From assembly GCF_000332355.1 (NCBI RefSeq), contig NZ_KB235958.1:3625561-3689560 (forward strand): a stretch of DNA of 64,000 nucleotides. The letters run 5' to 3'. Below the pieces are notes generated by a model. That model ran no database searches and was not told the DNA's origin. It was given only the letters and a program-made list of their open reading frames with translations. Each line of letters begins with the position of its first letter. Within the stretch, counting starts at the first letter, position 1. The position numbers and the translations under genes were made by a program. The DNA comes from Baaleninema simplex PCC 7105 (GTDB taxonomy: Bacteria > Cyanobacteriota > Cyanobacteriia > Cyanobacteriales > Geitlerinemataceae). Of the stretch, positions 25,429 through 34,551 are shown in pieces.

Positions 25429-25613
25429 TAGGGTGTCGTCGCCAGAGCAAAAAATTGTCACGCACCGCTCCTACAGGCACATGTTGAGGAGATGATGGGA
25501 TGAGGAGGTGAGAAGTTGGCTGTTCACTGTAAAAAGTGCGTGACGCGGCGGGCTAACGGCCAACATCGATCGGACAACCCGCCATCTTTTCCCACCCGCG
25601 TCACGACACCCTA
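25429..25613. mobile_element. MITE-like inverted-repeat element downstream of the RTX gene
   Basis: 11-bp perfect terminal inverted repeats, TAGGGTGTCGT (25429-25439) and ACGACACCCTA (25603-25613). The inner GTGCGTGACGCGG and CCGCGTCACG arms resemble those at 61478-61556. No coding capacity. It may also act as terminator between the convergent RTX and tldE genes. Confidence 0.6.
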
Positions 25614-25621
25614 CGGCTCGT

Positions 25622-26962
25622 CTATTCTCCTGTCACCGAGAGTCCGTCTACCCAAATCCGGGGACAAACGCCGCCAGGGGTGACTTCGGCTTCGGGTTCG
25701 ACGTAAATAATCGACTTCAGCAGCTCGCGGATGTCTCCGGCGATGGTGGCGGAATCGACGCTGATTTTTTCGCCTTGGTTCACCAGCCAACCGTCAAAGG
25801 GAAGCGAAAACGACCCCTGTAAAGCGTTGACGCCCGCGTGTAACGCGCTGAGATCGTCGATTAAGATGACGTTTTCGGCGGTGTCGAGGCTGTAGCTGTC
25901 TGAGGGAGTCGAGGCGGCGAAAACATGGTAAAAATCAGGGCTGACGCTGACTTTCGCGCCCATGTTGGCGTGTCCCGTGGGTTGGGCGTTCATGCGTTTC
26001 GCCGTTCCTGCACTGTGGAGAAATCCCGTCAGCACCCCGGCTTCGATGAGGGGAACCCGTCGCGTCGGCGTTCCTTCGCCGTCGAAGTAACTCGGCGTCA
26101 CGTTCTCCGGATGTAAGGCGTCGTTGAATACCGACAGCAACGGCGAGGCGATCGCACTTCCCAAGGAATCCGCTTTCGACAGACTGCGGTTGTCGAGAAT
26201 GCTTTGGGCGTTGTACAGGTTGGAGAAGGCGTTGAGAAGGCTCAAAAAGGCTTCCGGGGAGAAGACAACGCGGTATTTCCCGGTTTTCACTTTTTGATAG
26301 TTCAAATAGGAAATCGTCTTTTCCGCTGCTTCTTTCAAGCAACCTTCCACATCTAAACTATCTAAACCCACGTTGACTTTATAAGCCCCCGCCGAACGGG
26401 GTTTTTTCCCTTCCTGTTCCGTTTTGCTGTAGAGATACACCGAGGCGACGGAGTGGGCTTCGTGACGCAGTGCGCCCTCGCTGTTGAGATAGAAGCGATC
26501 GAGATCTCGTTGGGCTAAGCCGTTGTAGGGAACGCTGGCGATCGCCGGATGTGCTTCGAGAAGTTGTTTTTCCAAATCCACGAGGCGATCGATCAGCGTC
26601 GAAACTTCCGCTTGCGGGGCGCGAATAGTTTCCATATTTTCGATGGGTTTCGTCGCCTCCGGGCTGAAATCGGGAACGTGTTCTGTCGCCCCGAATTCGC
26701 TGGCTTCAGCGGCGGTTTTTAACGCCAGTTCCAACCCTTGAGCGTTGGTGTCTGTCGTGGAAGTAATTCCAACGGTGTTGTTTCCGTTCCACACGCGCAC
26801 GGTGACGCTGGAACGATTGGAAGCTTTGACTTGTTTCGGTTCGCCGCGATCGACTTGAACGCTAGTTTCGTCCACACTGGAACCGTAAATGTCGTACTTT
26901 TTCACGCCGATTTGAGCGGCGATATCTCGAACTTGACTGGCGAGGGTGTTAATGTCTGTCAT
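25622..26962 (-). CDS. tldE: TldE/PmbA family, partner of the TldD metalloprotease
   Basis: 446 residues, normal PmbA/TldE length. With TldD it forms a heterodimeric zinc protease that trims small peptides (leader removal in peptide natural products, CcdA degradation in E. coli). TldE is the non-catalytic half and lacks HExxxH. Recognisable segments are SVTVRVWNGNNTVGITSTTD (starting near 50) and the C-terminal DGWLVNQGEKISVDSATIAGD (given by landmarks). Three Uma2 genes separate it from tldD on the same strand, so the pair may still be one operon. Confidence 0.93.
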   Translation of the reverse strand: MTDINTLASQVRDIAAQIGVKKYDIYGSSVDETSVQVDRGEPKQVKASNRSSVTVRVWNGNNTVGITSTTDTNAQGLELALKTAAEASEFGATEHVPDFSPEATKPIENMETIRAPQAEVSTLIDRLVDLEKQLLEAHPAIASVPYNGLAQRDLDRFYLNSEGALRHEAHSVASVYLYSKTEQEGKKPRSAGAYKVNVGLDSLDVEGCLKEAAEKTISYLNYQKVKTGKYRVVFSPEAFLSLLNAFSNLYNAQSILDNRSLSKADSLGSAIASPLLSVFNDALHPENVTPSYFDGEGTPTRRVPLIEAGVLTGFLHSAGTAKRMNAQPTGHANMGAKVSVSPDFYHVFAASTPSDSYSLDTAENVILIDDLSALHAGVNALQGSFSLPFDGWLVNQGEKISVDSATIAGDIRELLKSIIYVEPEAEVTPGGVCPRIWVDGLSVTGE

Positions 26963-26994
26963 CTTGCGTTGAACTGGTAATCTGAGCCGTAGTT

Positions 26995-27576
26995 TTAGGA
27001 ATCGAACAACAAAAGGGAACTGTCGAGGGCGATATCGGGAAATGCAGAAACTGCGATGCGATCGCCCCTTTTCACAATTTGGGAACTTTGGTATTTCCCC
27101 TCAATGGGATTTCGATACACTTCAATTCGATTGGCGTTGGTGTCAACGATCCATACTTCGGGGATTTCCGCGAGAGCGTAACGGGGAAGTTTTTCGGTGC
27201 GATCGAATTCCAACGTGGTATCCGACACTTCGATAACGAGATATACGTCCGAAGCCGAAACCCCCGTTTCGATGTAAAAATCTTCGCGAGGAGGTAAAAG
27301 AACGATATCCGGTTGAGGTTCGGAACGATTGTTGAGAACGACGGGATTTTGAATATGGACGATCGCTCGAGTTCCAAACTCGCGTATCAACCAATTAGAA
27401 ATGCGATCGACATACGCCGCGTGTCGTCTTCCAATCGGACTCATTTGAAGAATTTCCCCATCCAGTAATTCCACCCGTTCGTCTGGGTGAAGAATTCCTA
27501 CTTCGCCCATGCGGTGATACTCGTCCACCGTTAACTGACGGTGTTTTATCGGATTGAGAACCTTAACTTGAGTCAT
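26995..27576 (-). CDS. Uma2 family (DUF820) putative restriction-like endonuclease, copy 1
   Basis: 193 residues, standard for the cyanobacterial Uma2 family with a PD-(D/E)xK fold. N-terminal QLTVDEYHRM and HPDERVELLDGEIL, central QPDIVLLPPRE, then VYLVIEVSDTTLEFDRTEKL with the catalytic Asp/Glu, and EIPEVWIVDTNANRIEVY. It is the last of three tandem paralogs, 5 nt from its neighbour. Cellular function of the family is unproven; high copy numbers suggest mobile or defence-like roles. Confidence 0.93.
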   Translation of the reverse strand: MTQVKVLNPIKHRQLTVDEYHRMGEVGILHPDERVELLDGEILQMSPIGRRHAAYVDRISNWLIREFGTRAIVHIQNPVVLNNRSEPQPDIVLLPPREDFYIETGVSASDVYLVIEVSDTTLEFDRTEKLPRYALAEIPEVWIVDTNANRIEVYRNPIEGKYQSSQIVKRGDRIAVSAFPDIALDSSLLLFDS

Positions 27577-27581
27577 CGAAA

Positions 27582-28163
27582 TTACTCCTCAAACAGAAGT
27601 GTATTCAACTCGATTTCTCGATTGGGAAACGCCAAAATTGAGATGCGATCGCCCCGGCTGAGAATTTGGGAAGTTTGGTATTTCCCCTCAACGGGATTGC
27701 GATACACTTCGAGTTGGTTCGCGTTCGTGTCAACGATCCACACTTCGGGAATTTCAGCGAGGGCGTAACGGGGAAGTTTTTCGGTGCGATCGAACTCCAA
27801 CGTGCTATCCGACACTTCAACAACCAAATATACATCCGACGCTGAAACCCCCGTTTCGATGTAAAAATCTTCGCGAGGAGGTAAAAGCACGATATCCGGT
27901 TGAGGTTCGGAATAATCGTTGAGAACGACGGGATTTTGAACGTCGATAAACGTTCGAGAACCCAATTCATCTTTCAACTGATTTGCAATCCGAAGTACAT
28001 ACGCCGCGTGTCGTCTTCCAATCGGACTCATTTGAAGAATTTCCCCATCCAGTAATTCTACCCGTTCGTCTGGGTGAAGAATTCCCGCTTCCGCCATGCG
28101 ATGGTAGTCTTCCACCGTCAACAGGCGAACTTTTATCGGATTGAGGACTTTAACTTGAGCCAT
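27582..28163 (-). CDS. Uma2 family (DUF820) putative restriction-like endonuclease, copy 2
   Basis: 193 residues, closely similar to copy 1 over the whole length (AQVKVLNPIK start, HPDERVELLDGEIL, VYLVVEVSDSTLEFDRTEKL). Differences concentrate in the segment after the first helix pair (RIANQLKDELGSRTFIDVQ). The junctions on both sides are 5 nt long and nearly identical in sequence, pointing to unequal crossing-over as the origin of the array. Confidence 0.93.
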   Translation of the reverse strand: MAQVKVLNPIKVRLLTVEDYHRMAEAGILHPDERVELLDGEILQMSPIGRRHAAYVLRIANQLKDELGSRTFIDVQNPVVLNDYSEPQPDIVLLPPREDFYIETGVSASDVYLVVEVSDSTLEFDRTEKLPRYALAEIPEVWIVDTNANQLEVYRNPVEGKYQTSQILSRGDRISILAFPNREIELNTLLFEE

Positions 28164-28168
28164 CGAAA

Positions 28169-28735
28169 TTACTCCTCAAATAGAAGTGTATTTAACTCGA
28201 TTTCTCGATTGGAAAACGCCAAAATTGAAATGCGATCGCCCCGTTTTAGGATTTGGGAACTTTGGTATTTCCCCTCAACGGGATTTCGATAAACTTCAAT
28301 TCGATCGGCATTGGTGTCAACGATCCACACTTCGGGAATTTCAGCAAGGGCGTAACGGGGAAGTTTTTCCGAGCGATCGAACTCCAACGTACTCTCAGCA
28401 ACTTCAACAACCAGATATACATCTAAAGCCGTTGGAAGAGCATCGTAATACTCATTCTCGCGAAATCGTAAGAGCATCACATCCGGCTGAGGTTCGGAAA
28501 ACTCGTTGAGAATAATTGGATTTTGAACGCTGACACTTGCTCTCGAATCGAACCATCTTAAAAAGAGTTTGACAATTCGATTGACATACGCCGCGTGTCG
28601 CGCTCCAATCGGACTCATTTTCAGGATTTTTCCATCGAGTAATTCCACCCGTTCGTCAGGGTGAAGAATTCCCACTTCCGCCATGCGGTGATACTCGTCC
28701 ACCGTCAACTGACGCACTTTGAGAGCCATCTTCAA
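28169..28735 (-). CDS. Uma2 family (DUF820) putative restriction-like endonuclease, copy 3
   Basis: 188 residues. First of the three in transcription order and the most divergent: it starts MKMALKVRQLTVDEYHRM without the VKVLNPIK segment and has a different centre (RFRENEYYDALPTALDV). The catalytic region VYLVVEVAESTLEFDRSEKL and C-terminal EIPEVWIVDTNADRIEVY are retained. The C-terminal 25 residues match copy 2 almost exactly, consistent with recent gene conversion. Confidence 0.92.
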   Translation of the reverse strand: MKMALKVRQLTVDEYHRMAEVGILHPDERVELLDGKILKMSPIGARHAAYVNRIVKLFLRWFDSRASVSVQNPIILNEFSEPQPDVMLLRFRENEYYDALPTALDVYLVVEVAESTLEFDRSEKLPRYALAEIPEVWIVDTNADRIEVYRNPVEGKYQSSQILKRGDRISILAFSNREIELNTLLFEE

Positions 28736-28803
28736 CTTCCCTCAAAAAATCCCGTCAAAACCGTGGGGCGGGCGGCCTAAAGAGGACGCCCAAACCAACT
28801 GAT

Positions 28804-30273
28804 TTATCGACCGCCAACCGTAATCGAATCGACTTTAATATGGGGTTGTCCCACCGTAACGTAAACGCTACCGCTGACAGAACCACAGAAACCCGGTGCC
28901 AATTCCACATCCTTAGAACACATAGAAATCTTGTTCATAATTTCCGTCGCTTCTCCGATGAGAATTGCCCCTTTCAGCGGCTTCGTAATCTTGCCATTTT
29001 CGATAAGATAAGCTTCCTCAACACCGAAATTAAACTCACCCGTGGGGCCGACACTTCCGCCACCCATGCGTTTGCAATAAATACCTTTGTCCACCGACGC
29101 GAACAAATCTTCTACCGAATAATCGCCCGGTGCAATGTAAGTATTCCGCATCCGAGAGGCAGCGGCGTAAGTGTACCCTTGACGGCGACCGCTTCCCGTG
29201 CGTGGATGTCCCGTCCGAACCGAACCCGCCCGGTCCGATAAGAAGTTTTTCAACACGCCGTTTTCAATCAACAGCGTCCGTTGAGCGGGCATTCCTTCAT
29301 CGTCCATATCGATAGTACCGAACTCGCCGTCAGACAGTCCTTCGTCCCACGCCGTCAGACTTTCGTGGGCGATTTTCTGACCTTTTTTCTTCAAAAACGG
29401 CGTCGTTTCCCGCTCGATTTGCGTTGTTTCGAGAAGGTGTCCGCAGGCTTCGTGGAAAATCACGCCGCCGAAGGAATTCGCCATGATAATCGGGTATTGT
29501 CCCGACTCCACGTAATCGGCGTACATCATGGTTCCCGCCGCTTCAGACACTTCCTCGGCGGTGGCGTTGTAGTCCCAAGTCCGCAGAAACGCGGGGTTGC
29601 TGCTTCCGCCGACTCGTTGGCTGATAGAGGAACGGTTGTCGCCGTCGGCGCAAAGCAAGCTGTATCCGACGGATTGCGTCAGACGGATATCGCGGGCGAA
29701 CACGCCATCGCTGGCAGCGACGAGGACTTCTTGCCAATCGCGGAAATAGGCAGCCCGTCGGGATTGTACGTGAGAGGCTTTGCGGTTGAGGGTGTCGTTC
29801 GCGGCGAGAAGAACGTCGCTCATTTCCCGCATGGAACTGCAATCGGCTAACCAGCCTTCTTTATTTTTGCGGGTGGCGTAGTCCCGCAACAGTTCCAAGT
29901 TGATGTCGGGAATGTAGGCGTTGGAACCCGGAAGACTCAAGCCCATGATGGACAAGCCTTTTTCCAGAGCGGCTTTCAATCCGTTGAAGGAGAGGTCGTT
30001 AGTGCTGACGTAGCAATCGGCTTTTCCGCGAAATACGCGCACCCCCGCCCCCGTGGAGAGTCGGGGCGAAATGCTGGTGATGGCGTCGTCTTCCGCCATG
30101 CAACTGATGTAGTTGGTGCGTTCGAGGAAAAATTCGATGAAATCGGCTCCGGCGGCGCGTCCGAGTCCCAGTAAAATCGAGAGGGGGGTACGCCAGGTTT
30201 CGTCAAAGCGATCGATGGGCGCGTGGTGTGAGACCTTGGGAAGTCCTTTTGTCAATAACGCGGTGGGTGGCAT
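28804..30273 (-). CDS. tldD: TldD metalloprotease
   Basis: 489 residues from ATG 30273 ([10 protein letters not shown]); the frame continues upstream without homology. Catalytic half of the TldD/TldE zinc protease. The HExxxH-type motif appears as [15 protein letters not shown], followed by the [22 protein letters not shown] loop ([10 protein letters not shown]) and a C-terminal [17 protein letters not shown] segment. It heads the minus-strand group tldD, three Uma2 genes and tldE. Confidence 0.95.
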   Translation of the reverse strand: MPPTALLTKGLPKVSHHAPIDRFDETWRTPLSILLGLGRAAGADFIEFFLERTNYISCMAEDDAITSISPRLSTGAGVRVFRGKADCYVSTNDLSFNGLKAALEKGLSIMGLSLPGSNAYIPDINLELLRDYATRKNKEGWLADCSSMREMSDVLLAANDTLNRKASHVQSRRAAYFRDWQEVLVAASDGVFARDIRLTQSVGYSLLCADGDNRSSISQRVGGSSNPAFLRTWDYNATAEEVSEAAGTMMYADYVESGQYPIIMANSFGGVIFHEACGHLLETTQIERETTPFLKKKGQKIAHESLTAWDEGLSDGEFGTIDMDDEGMPAQRTLLIENGVLKNFLSDRAGSVRTGHPRTGSGRRQGYTYAAASRMRNTYIAPGDYSVEDLFASVDKGIYCKRMGGGSVGPTGEFNFGVEEAYLIENGKITKPLKGAILIGEATEIMNKISMCSKDVELAPGFCGSVSGSVYVTVGQPHIKVDSITVGGR

Positions 30274-30745
30274 ATATAACGTATTTCGTCTGATTTCACG
30301 ATTCCTTAACCTAGTGTAACGTTTCTTGACAGAAGCGACCGGGGGGGAATTGAGAATTGACAATTAATGATTGAGAGTTCCCGGTGTAGTTATCGGTGTA
30401 GGTTGGGTGAAACGGAGTGGAACCCAACAGCATCAGGTTGGGGAATTGGTAAAATGCCTATCAAAATAAGTTCAAAAATCAAGAAATTTGATATTTTGTT
30501 GAAGCTTTTACTGATTTTTGTGTCGTGTTTTGAATTTGGCAATTTTCAAGCAATTTTAGATATAAAAAATGGGTCTTCGGAGTTTGTGGTTAAAAATGTA
30601 TAATTCGATACAAAAAAATCAAAATTCGAGAGCCACAACCTTTGAAATCTCGTGGAGTTAGTTTTTCTGTCACCCTAAACTCCGAAGAGCCTAAAAAATC
30701 GTTTTTCTCGGCACATTATTAAATACGAAAAACACAAAAATAACA
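30274..30745. other. Gap with nested inverted repeats between tldD and the esterase gene
   Basis: 472 bases between divergent genes. GTAGGTTGGGT (30398-30408) is mirrored by ACCCAACCTAC at 30797-30807, inside the next gene's start. TCTTCGGAGTTT (30574-30585) is mirrored by AAACTCCGAAGA (30677-30688). The rest is AT-rich. The small open frame at 30367-30603 reads through these repeats and is not accepted as a gene. Confidence 0.55.
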
Positions 30746-31834
30746 ATGATAGAATTTTTAAAAAATACCAGTTTAGGTGTTGAGTTTCGTTCCTCCACCC
30801 AACCTACAATTTATCTTCTTACAATTTTTGTCTTATCAATTTTTCTGGCGAGTTGTGCGACTTCTAACGAAACCAATTCCACTATTTCGTCGAATCTTAC
30901 AACAGAACCGTCCGCCACGCCAGAACCGGAACCCACACTAACCCCTAACCTTATCGAATCTAGTGTGACGCCACTATCCCTTTCGGAAACGAGTAAAAGT
31001 CGCCAGGAAACAGCATCCAAATTCGATCGCTCGTCGTCTATGCCTGAATCTGAATCCAAACCCAAAATCGCTAACGCCAACGTCGGTTGGACTCGTAACT
31101 TATCTCTCGAAGGCGTCGCTTACGATATTTACGTTCCCGAAAACTACAGCAGCGATTTAGCCTGTGCGGTGATGCTTCCCGGTTGGAATTTCGACAAATC
31201 TCGTTGGATCGACGAGACCAATTTACAAGCTCTCGCCGACGAATATGGCTATATTTTGCTGTTGCCGCAAATGGAACAAACACTCTATGAAAGTGCCTAT
31301 TATCCCGAAACCGAAATGCGATGGCATCCATCTATCCCCGGCGGCGAATTTATGAGACGATATTTCATTCCCGCTATGCAGCAACGACATGGATTGTTAG
31401 TTCCCAGTCAACACAACACGTTAATCGGTCTTTCGACGGGAGGTCGAGGCGTCGCGTTAATTGCGTTAGAAAATTCCGGCTTATTTGTAGCAGGAGCGAG
31501 TTTTTCGGGAGATTTCAGTCAAGACAATATGACGGACGATCGCCTGATGACGGCGGTATATGGAGACTATCACCTATATCCCGAACGTTGGACTGGACGC
31601 GATAACCCCCAACGTCGCGTTTCTGAATGGCAAATGTCACTTTATTTATCCCACGGAACGGCTGACGATATCGTTCCCGAATCGCAAAGTTATCGGTTTT
31701 ATCAAGCGTTAGTCAGTGCGGGGTTAGGAAAGCGCGTTGAGTATCGCGCGGTTGAAGGGGCAGGACATAATTTTGCATTTTGGGGAAGCCAATTACGTCC
31801 TGCGTTTGAGTTTTTCGAGCGTTTTCGACAGTAA
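30746..31834 (+). CDS. Lipoprotein with alpha/beta-hydrolase (esterase/depolymerase-like) domain
   Basis: 362 residues. A signal peptide (hydrophobic TIYLLTIFVLSIFLAS) ends in the lipobox FLASC, predicting lipid anchoring. A Ser/Thr/Pro-rich spacer (about 40-110) precedes the hydrolase domain. The nucleophile motif is GLSTGG. The acid is probably in GTADDIVPES and the base in GAGHNFAFW. The substrate is unknown; the domain resembles PHB-depolymerase/feruloyl-esterase-like secreted enzymes. The n-region of the signal peptide (RSSTQPT) is encoded by one arm of an inverted repeat, so the start may have been altered by an insertion. Confidence 0.8.
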   Translation: MIEFLKNTSLGVEFRSSTQPTIYLLTIFVLSIFLASCATSNETNSTISSNLTTEPSATPEPEPTLTPNLIESSVTPLSLSETSKSRQETASKFDRSSSMPESESKPKIANANVGWTRNLSLEGVAYDIYVPENYSSDLACAVMLPGWNFDKSRWIDETNLQALADEYGYILLLPQMEQTLYESAYYPETEMRWHPSIPGGEFMRRYFIPAMQQRHGLLVPSQHNTLIGLSTGGRGVALIALENSGLFVAGASFSGDFSQDNMTDDRLMTAVYGDYHLYPERWTGRDNPQRRVSEWQMSLYLSHGTADDIVPESQSYRFYQALVSAGLGKRVEYRAVEGAGHNFAFWGSQLRPAFEFFERFRQ

Positions 31835-32722
31835 TTACGAGATCGCCCACAACACTAACGGCAACGTGACGAACGCCATCAACGTCGAAACCATAACCAC
31901 TCTCGCCGTCCGCACCCCGTCCCCGCCGAACTCGTTTACCATTAAAAACGAACTCACCGCCGCAGGCATCGAACTCTGTAAAATCAACACCTGTCGATCG
32001 AGTCCCGTCAACCCTAACGCCGTCACCACGATAGAAGCCACGATCGCCCCACCGAGAAGACGCAACAAACTCGCTGCCCCTTCGTATAGCGTGACCCGGA
32101 CTTTTGCACTGGCGACTTCCATTCCCAGCAACAACAACGCCATCGGAATCGTACCTTGGGCGAGAACGTGCAACCCTTCATCGAGTTTGAAGGGTAAATC
32201 GAAGGGTAACAGTCGCAGCAACAACCCCGACAGCATCGCCCAAATTAGCGGCAACTTCAGCGTAAAGCGAATCGCGTTGGCAAAACCGCCCCCTTTCAGA
32301 ATCGCCGGCCCTGTGGAAAACACCAATATGCTACAAATAATCAAAACCACCACGGCGCGATCGAGTCCCGTCTCGCCAAAGGCAAAAAACGTCACTGACA
32401 ATCCCATATTTCCCGTGTTGGGAAAGGATGTCGTCGCGACGATGCTTTTTTGAACCGTGGGGGAAAACTGCAACAACCGCCCCAATCCCCACGACAGCAG
32501 ACACAGCAAAACGTAGACGACGGTAAATCCCAGGAACAATCCGGCTGCGTTTTCCGCCGTCAGGGGCATTCGGTAAATGGCGTCGGCGACGAGGGCGGGA
32601 GAAAAGACGAACAGCGTCAGACGGGAAAGGGAGGCGCGATCGAGATGTAGGGTTTTCTCGACGAAAAAGCCGATCGCCACGATGCAGGCGACGGGAAGGA
32701 CGGCGGATAAAATAGCACTCAT
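31835..32722 (-). CDS. AEC-family (auxin efflux carrier-like) membrane transporter
   Basis: 295 residues from ATG 32722 (MSAILSAVLPVACIVAIGFF); the longer frame upstream is not membrane-like. About ten hydrophobic helices are arranged as two halves. Family landmarks are TTSFPNTGNMGLSVTFFAFG and LQSSMPAAVSSFLMVNEFGGD. Bacterial members export organic or amino acids; the substrate cannot be told here. It is convergent with the esterase gene (stops abut) and divergent from the aldolase gene 67 bases away. Confidence 0.92.
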   Translation of the reverse strand: MSAILSAVLPVACIVAIGFFVEKTLHLDRASLSRLTLFVFSPALVADAIYRMPLTAENAAGLFLGFTVVYVLLCLLSWGLGRLLQFSPTVQKSIVATTSFPNTGNMGLSVTFFAFGETGLDRAVVVLIICSILVFSTGPAILKGGGFANAIRFTLKLPLIWAMLSGLLLRLLPFDLPFKLDEGLHVLAQGTIPMALLLLGMEVASAKVRVTLYEGAASLLRLLGGAIVASIVVTALGLTGLDRQVLILQSSMPAAVSSFLMVNEFGGDGVRTARVVMVSTLMAFVTLPLVLWAIS

Positions 32723-32789
32723 GGCAGTTGGCGATTTACGATGGCGTGGGTTCAGACAGACACTTGAAGCATTGTAAGGAGCGATCGAA

Positions 32790-33569
32790 ATGCAAAAAAC
32801 GCCGATTTCTGAGAAACTTAACCTCCCCCAACCGCCGGTTTTCGAGACTGTCGCCGAGGAACGCCTCCACCGCAAGCAGCGACTCGCCGCCGCCTTTCGC
32901 CTCTTCGCCCGCTACGGTTTCGATGAAGGCGTCGCCGGACATATTACCGCCCGCGATCCGGAATTTCCCGATCGCTTTTGGGTGAATCCTTTCGGAATGT
33001 ATTTCGGACAGATTTGCGTGTCCGATTTGCTGTTAGTCAACGATCGCGGGGATATCCTCGAAGGCGATCGCCCCGTTAACGCCGCCGCTTTCGCCATCCA
33101 CTCCCAAGTTCACGCCGCCCGCCCCGATATCGTCGCCGCCGCCCACGCCCACTCGCTTTACGGGAAAACTTGGTCGAGTTTGGGGCGTCTCCTCGATCCG
33201 CTGACTCAAGACGCCTGCGCCTTTTTCAACGACCACGCTCTCTTTGACGACTATACTGGAGTCGTCCTCGATCTCAGTGAAGGACAACGTATCGGGGAAG
33301 CCTTGGGCGATCGCAAAGCCTCCATTCTCCGCAATCACGGCTTGTTAACGGTCGGACATTCTGTTGACGAGGCGGCGTGGTGGTTTATTACGATGGATCG
33401 CTGTTGTCAGTCACAACTGGTAGCGGAAGCGGCGGGAACTCCCGTGGCGATCGATCTCGACACTGCCAAACTCACCCACAGCCAAATCGGAACCCCCTTT
33501 ATGGGATGGTTTAGCTTTCAATCTCTCTACGACAAAATCGTTCGTGAAGAACCCGATTTACTCGATTAA
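32790..33569 (+). CDS. Class II aldolase/adducin-family protein
   Basis: 259 residues. The fold is recognised from the zinc ligands AAAHAHSLYG and RNHGLLTVG, and from GVAGHITARDPE and FWVNPFGMYF near the N-terminus. Family members are sugar-phosphate aldolases, epimerases or decarboxylases in the cytoplasm; this subgroup (FxxxGxxEGVAGHIT) is usually annotated only as class II aldolase. The sequence does not reveal the substrate. Confidence 0.92.
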   Translation: MQKTPISEKLNLPQPPVFETVAEERLHRKQRLAAAFRLFARYGFDEGVAGHITARDPEFPDRFWVNPFGMYFGQICVSDLLLVNDRGDILEGDRPVNAAAFAIHSQVHAARPDIVAAAHAHSLYGKTWSSLGRLLDPLTQDACAFFNDHALFDDYTGVVLDLSEGQRIGEALGDRKASILRNHGLLTVGHSVDEAAWWFITMDRCCQSQLVAEAAGTPVAIDLDTAKLTHSQIGTPFMGWFSFQSLYDKIVREEPDLLD

Positions 33570-33588
33570 CTTCGATCGCGATCGATTG

Positions 33589-34287
33589 TTAATTGTGGTT
33601 TTTTTCGTCTCGTGTCAACCGTCCATCTTCGAGATACAATACGCGATCGGCAATATCGACGATGCGGGCGTCGTGGGTGACGATGAGAATGGAACTTCCG
33701 AACTCTCGGGCGAGTTGCTGCATTAATTCCACCACATCCCGCCCCGATTTGCTATCTAGAGAAGCGGTGGGTTCGTCGGCGAGAACCAATTGCGGACGGC
33801 TGACTAACGCCCGCGCGATCGCGACTCGCTGTTTCTGTCCGCCGGACAAGCTATCGGGGTAATCGTTGAGGCGATCGCCCAATCCAACGGCGCTTAAAAT
33901 CGATTTGGCGCGGTTTTCGGCTTCGTTTTTTGTGAGTTCTCGGTGCAGTTGTAGCGACATCCAAACGTTTTGTTTGGCGGTGAGAAAACTCAGTAAATTA
34001 TGTGCTTGGAAAATGTAGCCAATACCTCGCCGTACTCGCACGCGTTCGTCGTAAGATGCACCGAGTAGTTCTTTTTTGAAGACTTTAAGGCTGCCATTTT
34101 GAAGCGATCGTAATGCGCCGATGAGGGTCAGTAACGTCGTTTTTCCAGAACCTGATGGCCCCTCAATCATGGCAATCTCACCGGATTTTAAGTCCAGCTC
34201 GATATCGGACAAGACGTTTCGTTTCAGTTTTCCTTGTCCGAAGGTGTAGTTGAGTTGGCGGATTGAAACGATGCTGTCTGGTTTCAT
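33589..34287 (-). CDS. devA: DevA-type ABC transporter ATPase
   Basis: 232 residues. A complete ABC ATPase: Walker A EGPSGSGKTTLL near 42, Q-loop YIFQAHNLL, signature SLSGGQKQR, Walker B LVLADEP and switch His in VTHD. It powers the DevBCA exporter, which in heterocyst-forming cyanobacteria exports envelope glycolipids through a TolC-like pore. It is last in the tetR-devB-devC-devA order; a triple 69-bp repeat separates it from devC. Confidence 0.93.
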   Translation of the reverse strand: MKPDSIVSIRQLNYTFGQGKLKRNVLSDIELDLKSGEIAMIEGPSGSGKTTLLTLIGALRSLQNGSLKVFKKELLGASYDERVRVRRGIGYIFQAHNLLSFLTAKQNVWMSLQLHRELTKNEAENRAKSILSAVGLGDRLNDYPDSLSGGQKQRVAIARALVSRPQLVLADEPTASLDSKSGRDVVELMQQLAREFGSSILIVTHDARIVDIADRVLYLEDGRLTRDEKNHN

Positions 34288-34324
34288 GTTTTTGGCGGTG
34301 GGATTGAAGGGAGGGATGCCCGAC

Positions 34325-34531
34325 GAGTTTTTTTTAAGAGGGTTTCACCACAGAGACACAGAGGACACAGAGGGGTTTAAGGTTCATGGTTTAGAGTTTT
34401 TTTTAAGAGGGTTTCACCACAGAGACACAGAGGACACAGAGGGGTTTAAGGTTCATGGTTTAGAGTTTTTTTTAAGAGGGTTTCACCACGGAGACACAGA
34501 GGACACAGAGGGGTTTAAGGTTCATGGTTTA
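34325..34531. repeat. Three tandem 69-bp repeats between devC and devA
   Basis: Units start at GAG 34325, 34394 and 34463, with a partial fourth at 34532. The core TTCACCACAGAGACACAGAG is a repeat seen in many bacterial genomes. The units are almost identical; the one visible change is CACAGAG to CACGGAG in the third. 69 is divisible by three, so a 23-residue reading frame (HHRDTEDTEG) stays open, but there is no reason to call it a gene. Confidence 0.95.
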
Positions 34532-34551
34532 GAGTTTTGGATGGATTTGAT

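Noticed and set aside
30367..30603. Plus-strand open frame of 78 residues
   Set aside because: Crosses inverted-repeat arms, AT-rich, no family.
34325..34551. CRISPR-like array
   Set aside because: The units are directly joined, with no unique spacers between them, and no cas genes are near.
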